DNA of 64,000 bases from Ochromonas danica (Eukaryota; Sar; Chrysophyceae; Chromulinales; Chromulinaceae), in the NCBI GenBank assembly GCA_015146655.1, contig VKHL01000056.1, positions 106,809-170,808 of the forward strand, given 5' to 3'. The notes beneath the pieces are model-generated. The model worked only from the letters and a program-made list of their open reading frames with translations. It was not told the origin of the DNA and did not search any database. The position numbers and the translations under genes were made by a program. Positions 42,558-53,187 of this stretch are shown here, in pieces. Position 1 is the stretch's first letter, and the number at the start of each line of letters is the position of its first letter.

Positions 42558-42814
42558 CCTGGTCATTTTATTTGCAAGAGTTCTAGTATTAAACTAGAGC
42601 TCTGTCTGATCAATCAGTGCTTCTCTTTCAACTATCATATGATTATGTCTGTACGTTTATCTCTCCAAGATTGTTATTTCGCTGTGAGCATTTTTGTTGC
42701 GCTCTTTGTCCATATTCATCAGCAGTAGAGCTGTTAGCAGCGCTTATAATAACATGTTTAGTGATCATGCTTCTATCATAAAAGCGATTAGCGAAGCACA
42801 AGTTAAACTAACGA

Positions 42815-45643
42815 ATGACCACCGCCCATAAATACAAACGCGTTCTTCTCCATCTTATCTCCCCACTAACGCGTTTCTGCACCGTCGAATGCCAAGAAAT
42901 TGCACGGCATGGAATGTCATGGCATAGTCTAGAAAGATCTGTCCTCCTCCCTCCCTGCCTACGCCATACCCTCCCTGATAAGATGAGCTTGCAGTCCTTG
43001 AAATACTCGAGAGGATCTCTTGAAGTTCTGGATCAACTTCTGTTGCCTCATGAAAGCAAATACGTGCCCGTCTTGGGCGTCCAAGATGCCTGGCAAGTCA
43101 TTCGCTCTATGCAAGTGCGTGGAGCACCTCTGATCGCTATCACAGCAGCGCTAGGCCTTGCAGTAGAAGCTTACAAGCATAAAGAAGGTTCTAGATTCTC
43201 CACCTTGGAGGCGGCGGCGGCCTTCCTCGTGCAGAGCATGGAATACCTTCGCACCTCTCGCCCAACTGCTGTCAACCTCTTCCTGGCCATGGATGAGCTC
43301 ACCGCTCTTGTACAATCCATTCAAAAGCAAGAAGGAAAGACAGCCAATGACCTTCTACAGGAGGTGATCGAGGCGAGTGAGAAGATCTGGGAGGAAGACA
43401 TCGCCACCAATCGGGCCATCGGCAGACATGGCGCGGAGAAGATCTTGCAGCTTGTAAAGCGCTCTCACATCCGTGTGCTAACAATTTGCAACACTGGTAG
43501 TCTGGCAACCGCTGGCTTCGGCACTGCTCTTGGTGTGGTCCGTGCGTTGCATGAAATGGGCCGTTTGGAGCACGTCTACGCCTGCGAGACTCGCCCATAC
43601 AATCAGGGCGCTCGTTTAACAGCTTATGAGATCGTTCAAGATAACTTGCCTGGTACATTAATAACAGATTCCATGGCTTCGGCTCTCATGGCTGTGAAAG
43701 GTGTTGATGTTGTGGTGGTTGGAGCTGATCGAGTTGCTGCCAATGGTGACACTGCCAATAAAATTGGCACCTACCAGCTGGCTTTGGCAGCTAAACATCA
43801 CCATGTTCCTTTCTTCCCTGCGGTCCCCACAACAACTCTTGATCTTTCTTTGTCTTGCGGTGCCGAGATTCATGTCGAAGAGAGACCTGCACATGAATTG
43901 ACCAGGTGAGGATAATTATCATGCTCTTCCTTTTCTGTTTTGACCTGAAACTCATACGACCTCTTTCTCCCTTAGCTTGCTCGGTCAGAAGATAGCGCCG
44001 GATGGTATCTCTGTGTGGAATCCTTCTTTCGATGTGACGCCTTGTAACTTGATCACAGGCGTTATTACCGAACTCGGCGTCATCGACCTTGCCTCTCCAG
44101 ATCCCAACGGCATGAGTCGCAATTCCGAGCTTCTCATCCCTGTCGCTGAGTATATCATTGGCCAGTTGGAGAAGCAAGAAGAAACCTTGAAGCCCTCGCT
44201 CAAGTCTCTCTTGCAGCGCGCACGCTCTGCCGCTACCCCAATTTGTGCCCCCATTGCCTACCGCCGCCTGGATGTTAGCACTCTTAAGGCCTACATCAAT
44301 AATAATCATGAGCTTCATGAGCATCTCGACTTCTCTCCAGGCAGAGACAGTGTAGATGATTTGCTCATTGACGAGGTGGGTGACGGCAACCTCAACTTCG
44401 TGTACATCATCCGCAAGGGAGAGAGATCCATTGTGGTTAAGCAAGCACTCCCCTTTGTTCGCTGTGTGGGCGAGAACTGGCCACTCACCTTGCAGCGCGC
44501 TGAATTTGAGTACCAGGCTCTGACCGAGGAGTTACGCATGACCGAGGGACGCTTTGTGCCAGAGGTTTTCTTCTTTGATCGTACCAACGCTGTTATCGGT
44601 AAGCTTTGGCATTATTGTTTATTCATTTTGATTTAAACTAACGTGAGTGGTATGATCGATAATATTGCTTAGCCATGCGTTATGTGGAGCCCCCTCATAT
44701 TATTCTGCGCAAGGCACTGATTGGTGCTCAGCGCCTCTCGACTTTAGCGACAGACCTGGGAACGTTCGTTGCATTGACTCTATTTCGTTCGTCTGCTTTG
44801 AATTTGCCTGGTGGAGTCTTCCGCGCAAAGGTGTCAGAGTGGTCTCAGAATGCTGCACTTTGCGCGCTGACCGAGAAGGTGATTTTCTCTGATCCTTATA
44901 CCACAAGTGCTCTCAATCGATGGAATACTCCCTATCTCGATAACTATGCTGCTAGCATTCGTGGCGATAGACAGTTAAAGCTGGCTGCCTCTTACTTCAA
45001 GCGAATCTTCTTGACCAAACCGCAGTCTTTGCTGCATGCTGACTTGCACACTGGATCAGTGATGGTCAAGGAAGGATCAACCTTTGTCATCGATCCTGAG
45101 TTTGCATTTTACGGCCCCAAGGGATTTGACCTCGGCGCTATTTTGTCCAATTTGTATCTGGCGTACTTCTCCCATTCAGTGCGCGACACTGGAGACTACG
45201 CCGAGTGGATCTTGAGCCAGATCAGCGAACTGTATAAGACCTTCCAAGAAGTGTTTGGAAAGTTATGGTTGGAAGGTGCTCGCAGTGGACAAGGCCTGGG
45301 AGAACTCTATCTTGCTCAGGTATATTCAGTCGAAGAGATCGAGGCTGGTCTGAAGCCTTACCTGGATGATGTCTGGAGAGATGTTCTGGGCTTCACAGGC
45401 ATGAAGATGATTCGCCGTATTGTTGGAGTTGCCCATGTTGCCGACCTTGACACGATTGAAGATCCCGTTCAACGCTCTCTCGCCGAGAAGAGAGCTTTGA
45501 CCTTTGCCAGAAGACTCGCAGTCAGCGCCTACCTCAACGATTTCTCCGAGAAAGGTCTTGGTACAGTGGACGAGGTTAATGCAAAGCATGCCAGACCTAT
45601 CTTCGCGACCACCCCTTCGGAGGAGTGGTCAGTTGTCTTTTAG
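42815..45643 (+). CDS. mtnAK: methylthioribose-1-phosphate isomerase / methylthioribose kinase fusion (MtnA-MtnK)
   Basis: Exons: 42815-43905, 43976-44598, 44673-45643, 894 aa. The N-terminal half is MtnA (aldose-ketose isomerase of methionine salvage), with [20 protein letters not shown], the catalytic Cys in [19 protein letters not shown] (near residue 225) and the catalytic Asp in [16 protein letters not shown] (near 304). The C-terminal half is MtnK, with [24 protein letters not shown], the catalytic [11 protein letters not shown] and [17 protein letters not shown]. The kinase makes MTR-1-P and the isomerase uses it next, so the fusion channels consecutive steps. About 56 residues precede the conserved MSLQSLKYS start and may be a targeting peptide, or translation may begin at 42983. 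A 55-bp piece of the third exon recurs at 47347. Confidence 0.96.
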
Positions 45644-45716
45644 AAAACGAGATATAAATAGTAGACCGAAGTTGTGTCAACAGTAAAACCTGTCAGATCA
45701 TAACCGGCTGTTCTTC

Positions 45717-46862
45717 TTAAATGTGCCCCAAGCCTGGAAAACAACTCTGTATCCCACCTTTGGGTAACTGCTCTGCTTGCAAGGTGGCCGCAATGGCGTA
45801 CAGCGCTCCGCTCGCACCTTCAAATAGCGAGAAAGGATTGTCAGCGAGAGGAAGCAGCTCTTCCAAATGCTCAACCAAAAAGAGAACAAAATGCTGCGCT
45901 CTGTGCAACCATTTAGAATCCTCACAAAGGGCGAACAAATCCAAGAAAGCACAAATGCTTCCCGGGATACCATGGCAGATCCCCGGCCCTTTGGCGATAA
46001 GAAGTCCCCTTTCCCATATCACCTCCCCAGTCTCCAAAGCAACTTGACGGTAATAGGCAGCTCTGCTGGGGAATGCCTGGGATAGAGCACACAATAATGG
46101 CACACTTCCTGTGGCACCGTGACAAAATTGGACTAGTTTGTCAGATGTCGACTCCAATGACGATCGAAAGTTTCCTGACGGCAGTCTACACTTGTTCATC
46201 CACCATTCCGCTGTCTCCTGGATCAAGGAACTATAGGGAGAAATCTCATGGGCTTGGCAATGAAGAAGGATGTAGAGAATGCCCGCTAGTCCATGCACAG
46301 CCCCAAGATAGCTGGTGTCATGCCATTGCCACAAGAGGATTCGTCCACCACCTCGTCGCCTCCCCTCTTCCACAATTTGTTCAATCAATTGAGGCACGAG
46401 ATCACGGGCTAAGTCTGGTCGATTGAGTTGCTTCCTCAGGAAGAGCAATGCGTAAAGATATCCTGCACGACCATAGAGCAGCTCACAATCCTCCCTGGGC
46501 AGAGCTTCCACTTGCCGCCTCATGCCCAACAAATCCTCTATACCGTTTTGACCGGCAGTCAAGAGAGCGCGGAGAGTGTGGTAACCTGCAGTGCCAGCCA
46601 AGAAAGTCACCCTTCGACTGCCTTTCACGCGAGCAGGAAGAGGGAAGATATCGAGAGGGATGCCCAATTGGCGAATGAGAACTGTGGCGAGGGTTAGTCC
46701 CAGACAGCCTGCGTAGATGGAGCAATCAGACTGGTCTTGCTGTCTGCTAACTCGATGGAACAGGTCATGCACCAATTGCAGGTTTATGGAGGAGAAGTTG
46801 AGAGGCTCTGTGTTATCGGGGAGTGAGTGAGAGGCGAAGCGAGGAGCAGCTCTTCTAGACAT
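45717..46862 (-). CDS. LanC-like protein
   Basis: Intronless, 381 aa from the ATG at 46862. Repeats of the LanC (alpha/alpha)6 barrel are visible: GYLYALLFLRKQL, GAVHGLAGILYILLH, FCHGATGSVPLLCALSQAF, GPGICHGIPGSICAFLDLF, FSLFEGASGALYAIAA. The zinc ligands are present: the Cys of FCHGATG and the Cys-His of ICHGIPG. Eukaryotic LanC-like proteins (LANCL1-3) bind zinc and glutathione and have been shown to add glutathione to dehydroamino acids in proteins. No lantipeptide precursor or dehydratase is nearby, so a cytosolic LANCL role is more likely than natural-product synthesis. The gene converges with MtnA-MtnK. Confidence 0.92.
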   Translation of the reverse strand: MSRRAAPRFASHSLPDNTEPLNFSSINLQLVHDLFHRVSRQQDQSDCSIYAGCLGLTLATVLIRQLGIPLDIFPLPARVKGSRRVTFLAGTAGYHTLRALLTAGQNGIEDLLGMRRQVEALPREDCELLYGRAGYLYALLFLRKQLNRPDLARDLVPQLIEQIVEEGRRRGGGRILLWQWHDTSYLGAVHGLAGILYILLHCQAHEISPYSSLIQETAEWWMNKCRLPSGNFRSSLESTSDKLVQFCHGATGSVPLLCALSQAFPSRAAYYRQVALETGEVIWERGLLIAKGPGICHGIPGSICAFLDLFALCEDSKWLHRAQHFVLFLVEHLEELLPLADNPFSLFEGASGALYAIAATLQAEQLPKGGIQSCFPGLGHI

Positions 46863-47346
46863 CACTCTTCCCTTCACTTGTTACTGAGCTGGAAGTCCTT
46901 GCAATCCAACTCTAGAACTGTCATTCAATTATGCGTGCTTGAAATTGGAGAGTGTTTCCAGAGTGTTTTTTCCTAAAAGTCGTTTCCACCCTGCGAAAAC
47001 GCCGATACCCCGACTACTGTATCTCTTAAGTTAACGTCTGCAAATTAGTTTCTACCCGGTGTATCATCAGACCTTTTACATCCATGGGAAGCGCTCAAAA
47101 CAACGGTTAGGCTTAGGTTTACAACGGTTGAAAGTTGAAATTATTAGCTAACCCTAAGCGTCCCATTAGCCGTGACCGAGCTTTCAAGATAGCAATTGTA
47201 ACAACATCTAGTGTGGATATTTGCTACAAGACGCTCTTCTGTGAAGAGAACGCCGCACAGCAGAGAAGAAGGCAAGCAGCGGCTACGAGTCGACTACTTA
47301 AACTAAAGCCTGCGATTCTCCATCCTGTTTCAAATATTAGAAAAAT

Positions 47347-47401
47347 GTTCGTTGCATTGACTCTATTTCGTTCGTCTGCTTTGAACTTGCCTGATGGAGT
47401 C
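47347..47401 (+). repeat. 55-bp fragment duplicated from the MtnK exon
   Basis: Matches 44764-44818 (third exon of MtnA-MtnK) with two mismatches over 55 bp, in the same orientation. It still encodes [15 protein letters not shown] in one frame but has no gene context. Confidence 0.9.
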
Positions 47402-47493
47402 ATGCATGCACCATGTGCAGGTTGTTGTTGCTGGCACTCTGTGTCATCGGGGAAGAGGAGCAGCTCTTGTAGACATCACTCTTCCCTTCACTT
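47395..47493 (+). repeat. degenerate duplicate of the LanC-like 5' region
   Basis: Aligns with about 46764-46880 (start codon and first codons of LanC-like plus leader) with several indels. The best block is GAGGAGCAGCTCTT, then one mismatch, then TAGACATCACTCTTCCCTTC. It sits immediately beside the MtnK fragment and overlaps it by a few bases. Confidence 0.85.
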
Positions 47494-47814
47494 GGTGTGT
47501 GTGTGTGTCATAATACTGTTTTCGCCTAATTCAATTGCGTGCAGGTGCATGTGGCAGCACCTTATTAAGTTAACGGCGACAGGCTAGTCTAAGAGAGATA
47601 AGATCTGTTCTGATCTATCCCTCAGGATGTGAACGCTATTCAGGTCTTACAGTCAAAGGTAGGAGAGTAAATACACACAGGCAGGAGCAGAAAGGAGGAC
47701 GAAGCACCAAGTTTCAGAGAAGCACAAAAGAGGTCTAACAATTCCCGTCAATGATATAACATTTGGGATATGTATAACGGACGTATCATTCTAGAAGGGA
47801 AGATATCAAAATCA

Positions 47815-48957
47815 TTAGAAGCCTCCTGAGAACTTGGCTGCAACGATGGCCACGATGATGGCGATGACGAGGAAGACGATCATAGCGCAACAACATTGCT
47901 TTGCACGTATAGACTTCTGCAGCTCAATAGCTTGGACCATCTCTTGGTTACCTTGATCAATAAACTCTCCTGCATCCATAACTTGATGTTCGATCTGATC
48001 CAACAACTCTCCCTGCTTCTCGACAAGCAGGGCGAAGTCTAAGAACATCTGATGCAGCTCTGCCACGGAGGCCTCTAGTGTCAACACGTCTTGATACTTG
48101 TCTCGGGCATTCTCAAATGCATTTCGGATTGAATCAGCCGCTTCACCCTAAAACAAGAATCCCTGCGTTTAGAAAAGGGACACAAAACAGTTGAACGAAA
48201 CAAACGTACCGTGAGAATTGCTGTCTTGAAAACCTCACCAGCACCTCCTCCAGACTTGAAAACAGCATCAATCTCCTCCGTCGTTGCGTCTGGCTTAACA
48301 ATTTGAACCTGACGCTTAACCTTCTTCTTGATGTCAGTCTTGTACTTGGTCTGAGCGTTCTGATAGTCCTTCATCACATCGACGAATTTGCGAGTGAGAG
48401 TATTCAACAAATTCTCACGAATACGAACTTCGTTGGACTGTTTGGAGGTTCTGCTAGTGTCCGCTTTCATTTGGTCGGTCTGTTGACGCAAGGCTTGCAA
48501 GAACTGCTTAGCGTCAGCAGCTTTCTTGTTCGTGCTCTTGATCAAAGGCTCCAACTCGCTGCTAAAATCTTGCTCTTTATCCGCAGTAGTGGCTTGCAGG
48601 ACATTTTGATTAATGTCAGCAATCTTGCGGGTCGCCTCTTTGATGATGATGATATTGGCTTTGATGATCTCCACATCCGCGAAGAACTGCTGCATGTATT
48701 CGCTATGCGACTGACCGCGCGAGCCACTATTCACCAACCCTACTACAATGGATCAGGGAAGAAGCACATTAGTCCACAGTCGTTAACGAGCCAGAGAGCT
48801 GGAAGAGCACCGCTGCTGCTTCTTCACCAGACCACAACAGCCACAGAAAAATAAACAATGGACAAGATAGTGACCCACCTTTGTCATTTTCAATATCTAC
48901 ACCAATATCTTCAGCCGCTGCTGGAGCATTTCGTTTCAATTCTTGCAAGCGATCCAT
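47815..48957 (-). CDS. Qa-SNARE, syntaxin-1-like
   Basis: Exons (minus): 48957-48879, 48739-48210, 48147-47815, 313 aa. An N-terminal Habc three-helix region (about residues 35-150) is followed by a SNARE motif DVLTLEASVAELHQMFLDFALLVEKQGELLDQIEHQVMDAGEF, written here only in part: LLVEKQGELLDQIEH holds the zero-layer Gln. A tail anchor follows: a Lys/Cys stretch RAKQCCC then MIVFLVIAIIVAIVAA. The Cys run beside the membrane is a likely palmitoylation site. It would act in vesicle fusion, most likely at the plasma membrane, by similarity to syntaxin-1/plant SYP1. Three exons with GT-AG introns of 139 and 62 bp. Confidence 0.93.
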
Positions 48958-49320
48958 GGCTTTTAAATCAGGTCGACCTTTTCGAAGGAGAAAGGCAAAA
49001 GGGATCTACTTCTTCTAATTATAGCTCAACGGTCGTCAAAATTTCTTTCAAAACTATGTCGAAAGAAAAGTGGCAAAGGTAGAAAATACCAAGAAAGCTT
49101 AAGGGAGGGAAGAGGCGAGAGGGATGAAGCGGGAAGGAGAGGATCGATCCACGATATCTTTTGCTCTTCTTCTGCTCGCAATGCGCCCCGCCGCCGCGCC
49201 ACTGCCACAGCCAAGCCAGCGACAGCAACAGACAGACAACTCGCAACCCTCCAAAGATGACTTATAACTAACAATATTAGAGATTGCGGGAGGAGGAGAG
49301 ATTGGAAAAATTTGGTTTGA

Positions 49321-50990
49321 ATGGGATGGATTGATTGTGCCATGAAAGCCTCAAAGATCGAGAGACTTCTGTATGCCTTGGCTTTGCTACTGTTTTGTGG
49401 CGCTCTTCTGATGATCTTTCATGTCGAGGATAAGCCCACTCTCCCTCCTGCAGAACTGCCACCTTGTGATGATGACAAATGGTGTTCGATTGATATGCCC
49501 ACCGAGAGCCTTTTTCGATTCGATCCTCCTAACAATGCTACCCTTTGGCGCGTGGCTCAATTGAAGGCCCTTACTGGAGAGCCAATCCTGCTGGAGAAAG
49601 TGCTTGAGGTGTTGACCCATCCCATGGACTTCCTGGTCGGAGACATTAACTTCAGGGAATATTTTGGCAAGGCAGACTATTTCATGGATGATCGACACGA
49701 CTTCTCGTTCGTATTTTCAAACAATTCTAGAGTATTGGCAGTGCCTCACAAGGCTGACTTGCCGCCTTTCTTCTCTCCTCAAGGAAGAACACCCATCATC
49801 AGCACAGACTACCCACTCATCGAAAAGAGAAGCGGTCTAGGTAGTAGTCCGTACTTCAACGGGAAGATCAATCAGTTGGTGATGAACCATATGTTCAAGT
49901 TGCTCCCTCAATGGCAACAACAGCACAAGCAGATTGTCAAGCCATTCATCCTACTCTCTTCCTCCAACGAGAACTGGGGTATTCTCTCCACTTACTTCCC
50001 TAATCGAACGGCCAATTGGGGGCTTTGCTGCTCTGAAAACATTCGACAGACGCTTATGCAAATGCTGGACCATGAAAAGACAGTCCTCTTCCTGACTAAC
50101 CAGCACCACAACTTCACTCACCCTAAGCTCCTCTCCCTCCCTCGAGGACTCAATGTGCACAGAGAAAACCAAAGGAAATTCTTCTGGGATACTATGCTTC
50201 GTGGGAGAAATGCGAGAAAAGACCTGATGATATTCACTGCTTCTTCTTCTTGGGGTCCTCGTCCTCTTCTGCGAAAATGTATTTTGGAGAGAATAGCTTC
50301 ACCTGATGTCCTTATGGAGCAGTATGGAGGGCAGACAAAACGAGTAGGAGAATTGGAGTATTTCATCAAGATGCTTCGAACACGAATGTCCATAGCATTG
50401 CCGGGACTTGGATATGACACATTCAGGTAGGCTGATTCCCTCATTGAACATGATCTGCTGAAACTGACTCAAATTACTTGCAAATTTCTTTGCACTCCCT
50501 GCTAGACTTTGGGAGTCGATGACTTTAGGTGTTGTACCTGTGTTAGAGAAAGGAGTGGGCTTTGACAAACCCGTAAGTTCCCCCAGCTCTCTGATAGTCT
50601 CCGTGTTTTAACACAATTAATACCAATGATGCCATGTCTTCACAGCTGTGGAAGCTGCCTGCCTTGCTGGTAGAAGACTTCTCGATGCTCACTCCCCAGC
50701 TCTTGCGCACTGCTTATATTGAAGCAATCTATCGAGTGTTGCGAGGCGATTTCGAACTGCAACGATTGACTCAATCCTTCTGGTGGTCATTCATCTTCAA
50801 CGTGTCATCAGCCAGCAATCCATCTGCAGTGATCGAGGATCATTTTCCATCAAAAGCAGAAGATGCAGGTTTCACTCGTCCTGCTCAGCCCTTCAACTGT
50901 GAAGTGGAGGTGGATGCAGGAGGAGGAAGGAAGAAGAAGCAATGGGCATGTGGTCGAGGCACGAAGCGCACTCCCAGAAGCTCTTGTTAG
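49321..50990 (+). CDS. exostosin-like type II glycosyltransferase
   Basis: Exons: 49321-50426, 50506-50572, 50646-50990, 505 aa. A signal anchor near the N-terminus (RLLYALALLLFCGALLMIF) is followed by a lumenal domain with N-glycosylation sequons (NNAT, NNS, NRT, NFT). The C-terminal part has the GT47-type nucleotide-sugar site MSIALPGLGYDTFRLWESM, then TLGVVPVLEKGVGFDKPLWKLPALLVEDF, which is the pattern of exostosin and RXYLT1-like enzymes, split by two introns. A Golgi enzyme acting on glycoproteins or glycans is expected; donor and acceptor cannot be read from sequence. A second Met at 49342 is an alternative start. The C-terminal 40 residues are low-complexity. Confidence 0.82.
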
Positions 50991-51448
50991 GTTAGATGGA
51001 AAGGTCTATGGACAGATATGATAGTATGTGAGAAGATGGTGGATGGGAGGATCTGAGGCGAGGTAAGGTTGGTGTACATAGTGAAGTGGAGGTAGTGTTC
51101 CTATCTTTGCTTGATTTGATTTGAACGTAAGTTATTATTATCCGAGGAGGTCTCTGATGTGGAAAAGCTAAGGGAGGAGTGCTTGAGGTGGAAGCTGTTA
51201 TTGTGCCAAGGTTTGTATTTCACAATGAATATGGAATAGGATGTAATGGTGATGTGGTGGGATGATGTCCACACTGTGGATCATGAATTTCTGTTTGTTC
51301 GTAGCTAATACTACTAGTAGTATATAGTGTTCGCTTTCATGTAATGGTAGTAGGTAGAGGTTATGCTTTTTTTGGAGTTGCTGAATAAGTTTACTAATGA
51401 GAAATGATTTGTTCGAATATGTTCTCATTCAAATTGAAATGCAGAAAT
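50991..51448. other. intergenic region at 3' end of the glycosyltransferase
   Basis: AT-rich, G/T-biased 3' flank of the glycosyltransferase, ending where the 909-bp SAMHD1 repeat begins at 51449. A 76-aa minus frame (51198-51428) shows no protein-like features. Confidence 0.4.
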
Positions 51449-52357
51449 AGTCACTGGAAGGAAGAAGAGTAACAGGACAGTGTACTTAGCTGAGAATTTG
51501 TATCTCATTCATGATCTTAGTTGTTAGTGCGACGCTTGTTTAAGAAGGGAGCTTCCCTTTCATGAGTAGTTCTCAAGCTTGACTCTGAGAAGGAAATGGC
51601 GAAGACGCGTAACATTCGCGACACCAATCCTGAAATGCCTTGAGCAAGATTCGATCCTTCTCTTGGTTGCGACAAAATACTCTCACTGCCAACTCTTTGA
51701 AAGCTCTGGGCAGCAGAGTGGAGTAGGAGCTTTCTTTGATCTTCTTTGCCACGCAAGTTTCAAGAGGAACGTCTTTCGGGTAAAAGCGCAATCGATCCAC
51801 TGGATTCTCATTCTTCATCCCATAGTGGATGTGCATCTTCTCTACAATGATGTCGACAGTGGTAACGATCAAATCTGATTCGCCTTGACTGAAGGCGGCG
51901 CGGTCTTCTTGAGAAACCACAGGTGGTCGCTTAATCCACGGGGCAAAAGAATCTTGTGATTGAATAAAGTCAAAGCCGCCGCTGTCATCATCATCTTCCC
52001 GACTTCCAACTTCCAGTGGATTCAAGTCGGGAGTGGATGTTGAGTTGGACGTTTCTTCGAATTTCTCTTTCGCCAACGAGGTATTCGCCAGTTCAACAAT
52101 CGAGTTTGCAATTTCCTCCGGAGAGTAGCTATCAATACGAGAGCCTCTTTGGTAGACAGTCTTCCCCATACAAGAGTACTAAAACACAGAGCAAGATAAG
52201 GACAACCGTCAAATCATCATATATGAACCTGTCAATAACTTCAACGCCAACTTACGAATTGCCTTCTTCTGATTCTTTCTAATATTCTGCGAGCCTCTTC
52301 AAGTTCTGGCGACGTGCTAATTTCTATCAAGTAGATTACACTATCTTTCAAGTTGCA
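51449..52357. repeat. 909-bp direct repeat, copy A (SAMHD1 3' portion)
   Basis: Matches 54761-55669 at a constant offset of 3,312 bp. I see one base difference, TACTTAGCTG against TACTTTGCTG near 51486/54798. The repeat covers the 3' UTR, the last coding exon, the intron and the last 102 bp of the previous exon of SAMHD1. Beyond both ends the sequences are unrelated, so this is not a simple tandem duplication of a 3.3-kb unit. Confidence 0.96.
51573..52357 (-). pseudogene. orphan 3' fragment of SAMHD1
   Basis: A truncated copy of SAMHD1 with no 5' part: a partial exon (52357-52256), the intron, and a complete last exon (52178-51573) with stop. It encodes the C-terminal domain only, including [26 protein letters not shown] and [22 protein letters not shown]. 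It lacks the whole HD domain, so it cannot be a dNTPase. The frame is fully open, which fits a very recent origin. It could be transcribed as an exon of a chimeric gene, but I see no upstream partner. Confidence 0.9.
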
Positions 52358-53187
52358 GTGGGAAAATTGGTCTCCTTTCCACGCGCTGATCTCCAGAAGG
52401 ATGGGATAGGATTGGAGGCAATAAAGGGTGGTCAGCGAGGAGTGTCAAGATGGTAACTCTGCCAGAGAAGCAGCCAGTAGATACACTAGGATTCTCTGCA
52501 CTCTGCCTGGTGGCTGCCATGGTAACATTGAAGGATCAACTCGCGATGGAAGCGGGAGAAAGGTTTCTTTCACCACAGCCACAGCCACTACCTTCATAGC
52601 GTTCAGAGGCTGTGCCCACCAACAATTGATTGTGAACTGCTGGAAGGTCGTTGCAATATCCTCCTATCACCTTCTCTTCTTCAACAACTTGCTCCATGCG
52701 ATTGCTCCAGGGCACGGAGAGGCCACTACGCTTTTGTTGGTGTCAGATCGCTAGACAGGGAGAGCCCAGCACTTCGAGTTGTCCCTCACAAGACGAGGTC
52801 AACGAGGTGCAGAGGGAAACACAGGGACACCAAGTGGCAGTCAGGAAGAATGGGTAGAGAGCACTCCACGCGCGTCCCCTCTCTTCTTTGTCTTGTTATC
52901 GTCTGTCTGCCCCACAGCTCTCCTCCAGCCGCATGGCAGCTGAAGGAGAAGTTGTAGAACGACTTGAGCAGAGAGGATATGCTGTCATTGGGCAAAGGGA
53001 GAGTATATTTCAAGGACTCGTAGTCATAGAAGGGAGTAGGGCATCCTCTTGCCCACAAGAGGGATCTTTTGCAGACTGAAAAACACTCGAAAACACCGCC
53101 AACACTGTAAAAGCTGTTTCCATTAAACCCCTTCTTCGTCTCCATAGCCTCTTCATATCATCAACTATCATTTCGAAACCACCGAAG
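52358..53187. other. unassigned region between the truncated repeat and the nuclease gene
   Basis: An 830-bp stretch without a recognised gene. On the minus strand a frame open from about 52656 to 52450 reads FQQFTINCWWAQPLN, then VVAVAVVKETFLPLP, and ends ILVYLLAASLAELPS before a stop. Another minus frame at 53145-52786 is open for 119 codons. They could be exons of an unrecognised small gene or relic coding sequence. This region also has to contain the promoter of the nuclease gene. Confidence 0.3.

Larger units (their letters stand above)
46863..47814. other. intergenic region with patchwork gene fragments
   Basis: A 950-bp spacer between LanC-like (5' side) and syntaxin (3' side). It includes TTAAGTTAAC at 47026-47035 and 47565-47574, a copy of an MtnK exon piece (47347-47401) and a degenerate copy of the LanC-like 5' region (47395-47493). 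A short GT run lies at about 47495-47510. The 150-aa plus frame through 47135-47587 only arises from these fragments and is not a gene. Confidence 0.6.

Noticed and set aside
45717-46862. Lantibiotic-type biosynthetic cluster suggested by the LanC-like gene
   Set aside because: No dehydratase, precursor peptide or transporter nearby; the protein fits the eukaryotic LANCL family.
47135-47587. 150-codon plus-strand frame with similarity to MtnK
   Set aside because: The match is confined to the 55-bp duplicated exon fragment; the rest has no protein character.
52428-52754. 108-codon plus-strand frame next to the truncated SAMHD1 copy
   Set aside because: No domain, poor residue composition, and a competing minus-strand frame of better quality; kept only as unassigned sequence.
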